From: Symbiodinium natans
Taxonomy: Eukaryota > Sar > Dinophyceae > Suessiales > Symbiodiniaceae
Direction: 5' to 3'
Assembly: GCA_905221605.1 (NCBI GenBank)
Contig: CAJNDS010002383.1
Span: forward strand, 190,591 to 254,590
Length of the DNA stretch: 64,000 bases
Positions 56,455-64,000 of the stretch are shown here, one piece after another. The notes beneath the pieces are model-generated. The model was given only the letters and a program-made list of their open reading frames with translations, had not been told where the DNA came from and made no database searches. The translations under genes were made by a program, and so were the position numbers. Each line of letters opens with the position of its first letter. Position 1 is the first letter of the stretch.

Positions 56455-56541
56455 ATACTGATCTTGGAACCCTAGCAAAAATTAAAGTTTTAGCTGTTTC
56501 TTAGCAATCATAGTACCGCCAAAATATAAACTATTCCCAAA
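56455..56541. mobile_element. MITE-like remnant, family M3-related copy d
   Basis: TATACTGATCTTGGAACCCT starts an AT-rich segment that ends CTATTCCCAAAAA. It shares a subtype with 58018-58110 (CCCTAGCAAA, TTTCTTAG, AAAGT). Confidence 0.5.
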
Positions 56542-56635
56542 AATTCCTCAGTGAAGCAACTGCATGTGGGTTCACATCTACCCTCTGCCTTCCGGTCGTG
56601 GTGGCTGGATGGGCGCCGGAGCTACAAACTCCTGC

Positions 56636-56700
56636 TTTGGGATCTTCCCCCATTATACGAACAGTCCTTAAAACGGACCAGAGTACCCCCCCTATTGTGA
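56636..56700. mobile_element. MITE-like remnant, family M1 copy e (left half)
   Basis: TTTGGGATCTTCCCCCATTA, then ACGAACAGTCCTTAAAACGG and AGTACCCCCC. The right arm is missing. Confidence 0.6.
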
Positions 56701-56919
56701 TACCACTTATGTTGACGCAGCCAAACGGTACTTATAGGTCAACAAAAACCCACTTGCAAGTTTGCACTTGCACGCCACAACCTGACCAAAAAGGAACAGC
56801 AATGATTTAGGAGGCTTGGGAGAGGCCAGACACGCGAAGCAGTAGCAACACTGAGTTGGCCAAAATGCAAGCGAGGCCTCGTGTTCTTATTGGATCTGCC
56901 CCTCAACCCTAACATACAT

Positions 56920-57021
56920 GGGTGGTTGTCAAAATTATTGTCCCTTTTCGGATCCCTATTATATATATATATATATATATTTAGGGTACCCCAGAAGGGA
57001 TTATAATTTTGACAACTACCC
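56920..57021. mobile_element. MITE-like element, family M4
   Basis: 102 bp with long inverted repeats, GGGTGGTTGTCAAAATTAT at left and ATAATTTTGACAACTACCC at right, continuing imperfectly through TCCCTTTTCGG and CCAGAAGGGA. The centre is (TA)n. ACAT lies immediately outside both ends, a possible 4-bp duplication. Confidence 0.75.
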
Positions 57022-58017
57022 ACATAAGCCCTCCCCAGGAGGCACTCGTGAGAACAAGCGCAGAGGGAAACGCAGAGCCAATCTCCTGCGCCGGCACTGG
57101 TGCGCAATCCTGCAACGGCGCGGGATTTCTGCAAGACGTCTGCTCGTGATGCGAACTTTATAGGCGGCTTAACGCCGAACAGGAACCCTCAAAACCCACA
57201 CAAAACTTACACTTCCCTACTTCCCCACTCAGATGGCGCACAGTCCCAGACCCCAAGATGAGGACAAAAGCACCGCAACTCATAGCTAAACAGTGACGGC
57301 AAAGATGAACGTTAGCTGGCATTCAAGACACAAAGATGCGAAAGCCTAAACCAATCCGGGCAAGAGGAGCCGGGCTTCGGGCTCCGAGCATTCTAAGCTC
57401 TTGTGAGGTTGATCGCAACATAATGGGATCATGAGTTGCCTTGAGAAGGAGTCTACTAAAAAAACAAAGAAAACGTCGCAGGTGTGGCGAAAGTGGGGGG
57501 CAGAAGGATCGTGAACGTCAAACAATCCCGCACAGCGACTCACAAGACAGCTGCTTGCTGCTTGCTGGCTAACTCTGTCGCAAGCACTCCGCTAGGTTGC
57601 TGCATACGCGCGTCTTGGAAGCTTTAAAAATACAGATTCGGAGACAACGACGGCTAGAAAGCCTTGAGCACACCACGAGCGGGGCAAGCCAAAAAGGGCC
57701 TAGATCCTGTACAACAAAAACCGCGAGTCCAAATGATACGGCAAGCGGCCCTGCTCTCACCATTCGACATCCGAAAGCCCTAGGGGCCTAGAGCCCTAGC
57801 GTGCCACCCCAACACTGAATCGCCCTGAATCCCCAACACCTACCAAGAAGAACTGCACAAGAATCGTAGCGTCGCAACCAGTCTCAATCACCCTTGAAGC
57901 CACCAGCCCCCAATTTGAAGCACAGCCCATTCAGGACCCGCCTGCCCGTGCAGGACAGATCGCTGCTCGACAGCCTCCGGAGCGGCTCTCGGAGTTAGAG
58001 GCTCGCGTCGCTTAGAC
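57022..58017. other. Intergenic stretch, no gene recognised
   Basis: Short frames only. Confidence 0.4.
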
Positions 58018-58110
58018 CATACTGAAGTTGGAGCCCTAGCAAATAGGAATTGTAGCGGTTTCTTAGGAATTAAAGTGCCCAGAAATTACAAATTTATTTC
58101 CAAGTGTCCC
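58018..58110. mobile_element. MITE-like remnant, family M3-related copy e
   Basis: CATACTGAAGTTGGAGCCCT and CCCTAGCAAATAGGAATTG at left, TTATTTCCAAGTGTCCC at right. Diverged from 56455-56541. Confidence 0.45.
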
Positions 58111-58356
58111 CAAGTAAACAGCAATGAAAGAAGAGTACTGCAAGGGCACCGTAAGGTTTTGGGATGCTCAGGGCAGAGGGCTTTTTTGGACTGGGGTTTC
58201 GCAATTTGCATGGCTTGAGACCTGAAGCACCACTCCACTCCGCAACCCTAGGCTTGCGTTGCATTGCCTCGGGCTGGGGGGGGCGGGGGGGGACAAGGCT
58301 GAAACTGCTGAATCCTATTTTTGAAAATGACCTGAAACTAGTCCCCTCGATCATGC

Positions 58357-58464
58357 GTTTAGGGTTTAGGGTTTAGGGTTTAGGGTTTAGGGTTTAGGGT
58401 TTAGGGATTAGGGTTTAAGGTAACCCTAAACCCTAAACCCTGAACCCTAAACCCTAAACCCTTA
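58357..58464. repeat. Head-to-head telomere-type junction
   Basis: About nine TTTAGGG-type units (58357-58417) run directly into about six CCCTAAA units (58421-58464), with only AAGGTAA between. This is the arrangement left by fusion of two telomeric ends, or by inverted insertion. Confidence 0.93.
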
Positions 58465-58557
58465 AGCCAGGACAACCGGACATCGAGGCACCTTCTCGGC
58501 CTCCAGCGCTTCGATCTGCCTGGACATCTGCCGTCGGATGCTCCGACGCTCTGACTA

Positions 58558-58653
58558 TACTCCCCTTAGAACCCTAATAAAAATATATTATTTTTAATCT
58601 TTAATATCCTCTTGGATTTTTATATGAACAAAAACATAATTCCCAAGGGGATA
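58558..58653. mobile_element. Stowaway-like MITE, family M3 copy b
   Basis: TA-flanked. The left end is TACTCCCCTTAGAACCCTAA and the right end AATTCCCAAGGGGATA, with an AT-rich interior containing CCTCTTGGATTTTTATAT, as in copy a. Confidence 0.75.
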
Positions 58654-61587
58654 GAGCTCATCCTCCGAAGCTCCGATGCTCGTGCTTTGGGATTGCTTTG
58701 TGCTGCCCTGAGAGGCAAAGCAGGCAACCCATCAAAGCGCGCATTTTGCTTCTTAAGAGGCGGGGGTCCCCGCCCCAACCCCCCCAAAAAAAAGAAATAA
58801 TAATAAACAGTGCATCGCACCTCTGCTGGCTCTCGTTCTTGCGCTCCAGCTCCCGGATCTTCTTCTGGAGCTCTTCCCTCAGTGCCGGCGACTGCATCGT
58901 CTGTGTGGGGGTGAGAGGAGACAAACCGGGAGCTGGGGTGCCAAAAATCTGCTGCGGCCCATGTGCCTAACTGCAGGAGGCTCCGGGTTTAAGTGCTCCG
59001 AGGTCTGCAAGAAACTTCTGAGAGAGCCCGCATGCTGATGACAAGGCGAGGCTTCTTCCAATCCCTGCCTTGCATCCAGCCATTCGAAGCTCTGCGGGAG
59101 CCCCGAAAACTACCAGCCCGATGAACAACTCCAGCTTGGTCCTCCATGTACTCGGTATCCTTTAAGCTTCTTCATAAGCTACAGTGCGTGTGCTTGAAGT
59201 CTCCAGTATGTGCATGCGTTCCTCATTCCTCTCGCTTCCTCCCGCTATTGCTCATATATGCAGCCTTATGAAGCTGTTAGAAGCTGAGCTTTTTCTTGGC
59301 TTTCTCCCCTGTATCGCAAGCCTTCTTGACCATCAGCTTTGGTCCCCCAACTCTTTTGATTAAGAGCCCTAAACCCTAAACCCTAAACCCTAAACCCTAC
59401 TTTGTTTGAGAATGCTTTAATCTGCCTTGTTTACACGTGTCGCCCGTCGGGACCCCGGCTTGTCGCGATCGGGCGGGATCAAGCGCCCCAGGCTGGCTGC
59501 TCGGGCACCTTAAGGGTGTCCCTCATCAGGTGTGCCCCGTAAAGGTGTCCCTAAACCCTAAACCCTAAACTCTGAACCCTAAACCCAAAACCCTGTGGGT
59601 CTGTGGGCAGCCTCTATGGGTACCCTTCTCGAGGTTCATGAAGTTTCATGGAGTTGGATGAAGCGGTTGGACCTGCAGTTGTGAGCGGGGGTTTTTTCCG
59701 CATCCTGACATGAATAAGCCCCGCGACGCTTCGGTTGTCACAGCATGTATGAGGTGTCCAGGGCAGACGGTGCTCTTGCTCCCCTGAGGACTTGTTTTTT
59801 GGGTACTGGGACACGCGAAAGCGCCATTTTCTCCTAGGTGGGAGCGCGCCCGACTTCAACCGACCCCAATGAGTTGTCTCGGCCCCTGCTGACGCACCCC
59901 CAATGTGTCCTGCAAGCCCCCAAAAGGATTGTAAACACCAGGAAACAGCACTAACCTCAGCATCCTCTACCCTCTCAGGGCCCACGGCCGTCCAGGGCGC
60001 GGGTTCCTGGAGCACCTCAGTAGCAAATAACAACTTTAAGCCCTAGATGCCCCTTCATCCTATACCTCAGGCGTTGCCAAGCAGCCCCTTGGAGACAGAC
60101 ACCGTGCCATCAGACCCAACACCCCCCACATCGACATGAGGTCCATGAGGTTCATGAGTCGTGAAGAGTCTACGAGCCAGGAGCCAGAACCGCACAGAAC
60201 TGCAGGGAGCTGCAAATTGCAAACGCCACCCATTGGGATGGCGGCCCGGTGCCGACGCTTTCGGTGCCCCAGGGGATTCCGGAGCCTCACAGCCGCTTTC
60301 GAGCAAAGGGGGCAGGAGTTGCGAGGTTTTCAAGTGTTCATGTGAGTGTGTGAAGAGCAGTTCTCGCAGTTTCATATGGCTTTCGACCTCTGAGCACAGA
60401 CTGGACCTGGAACAAACAGAGCTAGAAGGTTTTCCTCCATCGACTAACCTCTGAACACGACACCCAAGGCCCAATCCTTGGACGGCGCAGGCGCAAGATT
60501 CGCAAGATGTGCACGTTCGGGAGCGGCCGCCTCTCGAGCTTCTCCCCAAAGACGCTCCTCCCTGAATCCCATTCCAGGTTTTACCCCCTCGGCAAGCCGA
60601 ATGTTTACAAGCCTACAAATTCCCCGAACACCTGCGACGTGCGCCCCAAATGCCCAAGCCTTCGGAGCGGGAGCCTCTTCGGAGGGCGCCTTGCCACCGG
60701 GAACCACGGTTTCAAAATGACTCAGCTTTGATGCTCATCCCCTTCTTCCTCCGAGAGCATCGCGTGCAAAAGCCCCAGAACCTGTCAAGTAGAACGACTT
60801 TGTGAAGAGGTTGCTGGACAGTTCTGAACCGGACCCTCAAATCCTCCTGAGCGCTGAATGCACCAGAGTTTTGAATCCTCGAGTCTCATCACGCCTCCCG
60901 GACCTTCATCCCAGGGCTCGCAGTCGCAGGGACGGGTTTGCCTACGAAGCCGTTCAGCAGGGAAGATTTAAGCGTGATGATTTCATTGCCAGTGGAACCA
61001 CCCACTCCTCTACACGCAATACCGCTTCGTCATACTTGCGCGGCCGCATCGGCTAGATGATTCATCTCACAGGCAAGGTTTGCGTTTGCGTGTTCGTGTA
61101 CATACACGTGCACATATGAATGCGCACATGCACACGCACAAGCATGCATTCACACGCGCAGAAAGTATACAAATGAGGAGCACATACGCATATACTGCTG
61201 CCACAAATAACATATACATGTTTCGACTATCGATCTCCTCCCCAACCACAAAGCCTAAAGCAATGAAATTTCACTGCAGGCTTGCATCAGGCACAGGCAC
61301 ACCTGCTCCCGATGGCTCCGTTTGACGAGCCTCGTTGGAACCTCAGCGCGAAGCCAGCGTGACAAGGCATGCACGCGGGGCACCGGCCCTACTTGCAGAA
61401 TTTTGACCTCTTCTGACCTTGTTCTGCTACTTGCCCCACTTGTACCTCACTCGAGCGGTGGTTTAGATTGGAGAAACAAAAAGGATTCCAGCGCAGGCAA
61501 GTGGGCCGCTACAGGCTTCCGCGGACCCTTCCGAAGCGATTTTTGGAAAAGCTTGCTGCCGCGCTTCTTCCGCAACAGAGGGATGGT
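58654..61587. other. Stretch without a recognisable gene
   Basis: Includes CCCTAAA tracts at about 59369-59400 and 59550-59595, and a TG/CA-rich patch at about 61085-61160. No domains are recognised in the open frames. Confidence 0.4.
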
Positions 61588-61682
61588 ATACCAGGATGGG
61601 CTATTCGGCCCCGTAATCCCCATGATCAACGCCTATAAAGGGCCTTTTTAAGGGGTCAGAGGGCATAACAGCCCATCCTGGT
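61588..61682. mobile_element. MITE-like element, family M5
   Basis: 95 bp. TACCAGGATGGGCTATT at 61588-61604 and AACAGCCCATCCTGGTA at 61666-61682 are inverted repeats with one mismatch. TA at both outer ends fits a TA target. The interior is GC-mixed with CCCCGTAATCCCC. Confidence 0.75.
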
Positions 61683-64000
61683 AGTAGTCCGCTCCATCGT
61701 CCTCTCTGTGGCGCGGAGATGTCGATGGAGAGGGCACTTCTGGGTGCCTCGCAGATTTGTAGGGCTCCTCTTCACGTCTCTCGCCACTGCGAGTCGGATC
61801 GGTTTGCTGAAGCCTTGCTGTGGCTGCTGCACCTGCGACACATTCTCAAAAACTCGGGCCTCCCGGTTTCATCGCAGAAGAAGAAAAGGGCGCAACGAGA
61901 ACTGTGGGTAAGCGCATGGGCGTGCGTCGTTGCACTGGCGTTGGTACACACTGGATCTTGACCGAGGTCCTTCGAAAAAACCCTGTGAGACAGGCTTGCC
62001 CTGTCGTCTCCGAATGGCCTCGTGGAAAGGTCAACGGCGGGCTCCCGGACGGAGAAGTGGCTAACAGGTCGCAGGTAGGTGGTCCAAATCAACGTCGGAG
62101 CATGTCTGGGCTCGAGGGGTCGGGATTGATTAGGTTTCGCACACGGCCACGGCAGAGCCGTGACCGCAGCAAGACATTCGTCAGGCCGCAGACGAACCAT
62201 GCGTGGCCTCGTGTCGCCGCCACCTCGCTGTGTGCAGGCTGCCTTTAGAGGCCGAGGCACCCTGCACCAACTGCCGGATGCCACCGAGCTCTCCCGCTGG
62301 ACAGGCCTGACAATAAAGCCAGGAAGCTGCCAACTCGCCACAAGCGAAGTACGAGTGGATTCCCCTGCCGAAGTCCGCCACACGGTGTGGCATATCCACG
62401 TGGCGCACTCTGTTCAGACAGAAGATTGCGACAAAACAACCAACTCATGCGAAACTTCAAAACATAACTTTGTCAACAACAAATTAATCATAACCGGATA
62501 ATCGAGAACTCCCGCAAAGAAAGTCGGCCGCAGGAAAACCCAAATCCTTCGGCTGAAGCAGGCACCACGCAAAAGTGACAAACTACGTAGCCACAAGAAC
62601 CTACATGTTCCTGATCAACATACTTACCACAACATCCTCATGGCCAGATCAACTCAAAACGAACATGCTCACTGCCTTAATCATCTGGCAGATGATTCAG
62701 TGACGGACGCTACGCAGCCCCCTACACAGTGAGCCCCCACATTCCATTCGATGAACAAAGTTGACTCGATTAGCTGCTGAGTGAGTCTCCTTTTGGTACT
62801 TTGTAAGAGTGGTACAGGAATCATCTAATGAAAAGCATTATACGCATGCGAAGAAAAGAGATTCTATCTCAGGACTATATTGTCTCACTCCAACTGGCCT
62901 CGCGGCAGCGCTCCACAATGCTACCGAGTGGCGACTCACCTGCTCCGCTGTCAAGCTTCGTCCTCAGTGTTAAGGGAAGAGCGGCCCAAAGTGCAGGGCT
63001 GAATTTCAAAATCTGCTGACTGCTTAGCTGTTGAAGGTGAAGGGTCAGGATTTGATGGGACCTTTTCTTTCTTTTGAAGTCGGAGTATGGGGCCTTAGAA
63101 CAGTGTCCTTAAGCTAATCAAAGCTGGATGTCGCCCTACAACAGATGCACATATGAAGACCGCGTGTGTCCCTTCGCGTTCGAACAAAAAGTGTTTCGCC
63201 CATCTGAAGACAAAGCTCCAGAGTATCAGGGATTGGGGGTCAAGCTTAAAGTGAACTACTTGAGGAAGCATGAGGAAGCCCTTCCATCGTTACGAGAGAC
63301 CAGACTGAGAATGTGAAGCCATGTACTCGTGCTAGGCAGATCTAAGCTGCGGGCCTTCCTCCCACTCCTTCCGTGCCTGCCGCGTCTGAGCAGTGATGGA
63401 GTCATGTGGTTGGGCTTCAGGCTTTCCCCAATATTCCCTAAACCTGTTCCGAAAAGCCTTGGCAACTGAAGCTTGGTACGAGCGAAAGGATCCCGATATA
63501 AATGCTTGGAACGGCACCGAGCTCCAGGGCGGCGTCGTATCTTAAGACAGAGGATGCAGCAAAGCAAAAAACAAATTAGGAACAAGCCTTTGAAAAAGTG
63601 ATCCCAAGAACTCAAGAACTCAAGGACCCATGCGAGCACTTGGTGTGAACCCGACAATTTGGAGAAACACCTTCCCCTCCCCTCGCTGCAACGACAACCC
63701 TCGGAACCTAGTGAACCCAAAATCTGAAAAGTATAACCTCAGCCAGGCTAAGATGTTCCTCCACCATGGTGAATGTGAGGTTCGGGTGCTTCTGGAGTCA
63801 TGGTAAGGGTACGGCAGGGGTGTGGGCCTTCGCGTAGATCCTGGCAGCCTCCTTGCGTTGGATGGGTTTTGCGGTTCAGGGTCGGCGGTTCACTGCTGTG
63901 AGCGTGGTGAAGCTTTGGGTTTCTGGGCTCGAGGGCGCTCATGCGCTCATGCTCTCCGCCTACCTGCGCTTTTGTCCCACCTGCTCGCTGCCCCGAACTC
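61683..64000. other. Stretch without a confirmed gene
   Basis: At about 61770-61910 the plus strand reads ALLWLLHLRHILKNSGLP and SQKKKRAQRELW, followed by GTAAGC, so it could be an exon, but I know no family. A minus frame at 63256-63720 has one hydrophobic run (LFLICFLLCCILCL). Both are unsupported. Confidence 0.3.

Overview
The window looks like nuclear DNA of a dinoflagellate. The deciding evidence is relic copies of the dinoflagellate trans-spliced leader (SL; core GTAGCCATTTTGGCTCAAG) at 15524-15542 and, in tandem, at 33515-33563. Supporting evidence is a very high density of interstitial TTTAGGG telomere-type tracts on both strands, decayed LINE retrotransposons of a type I associate with dinoflagellate genomes, and very low gene density. 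The genus cannot be fixed from sequence alone; Symbiodiniaceae or a relative is plausible.

The most notable locus is 11.1-15.6 kb on the minus strand: an apparently endogenised positive-strand RNA virus genome. It has an ATG-started ORF1 (261 aa) followed, in the -1 frame, by a long uninterrupted replicase frame carrying RNA-dependent RNA polymerase motifs F, A, B and C (ending in GDD). Its 5' end is a relic host SL, so the viral RNA was trans-spliced by the host before being copied into DNA. About 90 bases further in, the ORF1 start codon lies inside a 21-base segment nearly complementary to the same SL. A telomere-type tract touches the SL relic. A 173-bp satellite lies beyond the 3' side.

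Only one other intact gene is recognised: an intronless major facilitator (spinster-like) transporter at 22.9-24.2 kb, minus strand, possibly a retrogene. A decayed GIY-YIG nuclease-like pseudogene sits in an AT-rich island at 50.1-50.7 kb. The 26.6-33.6 kb block is a mosaic of broken LINE pieces in both orientations (reverse transcriptase fragments on minus, a conserved C-terminal domain mostly on plus), ending in tandem SL relics that record repeated cycles of trans-splicing and reinsertion.

The rest is accessory DNA. At least five families of about 80-125 bp MITE-like elements can be recognised from terminal inverted repeats and, in some copies, target duplications. There is also a 626-bp foldback element whose arms are GACGACGG minisatellite (20.2-20.9 kb), several satellites and microsatellites, and roughly 25 telomere-type tracts, including a head-to-head junction at 58.36-58.46 kb. 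Other long open frames appear to be non-coding, low-complexity, or antisense to the features above.
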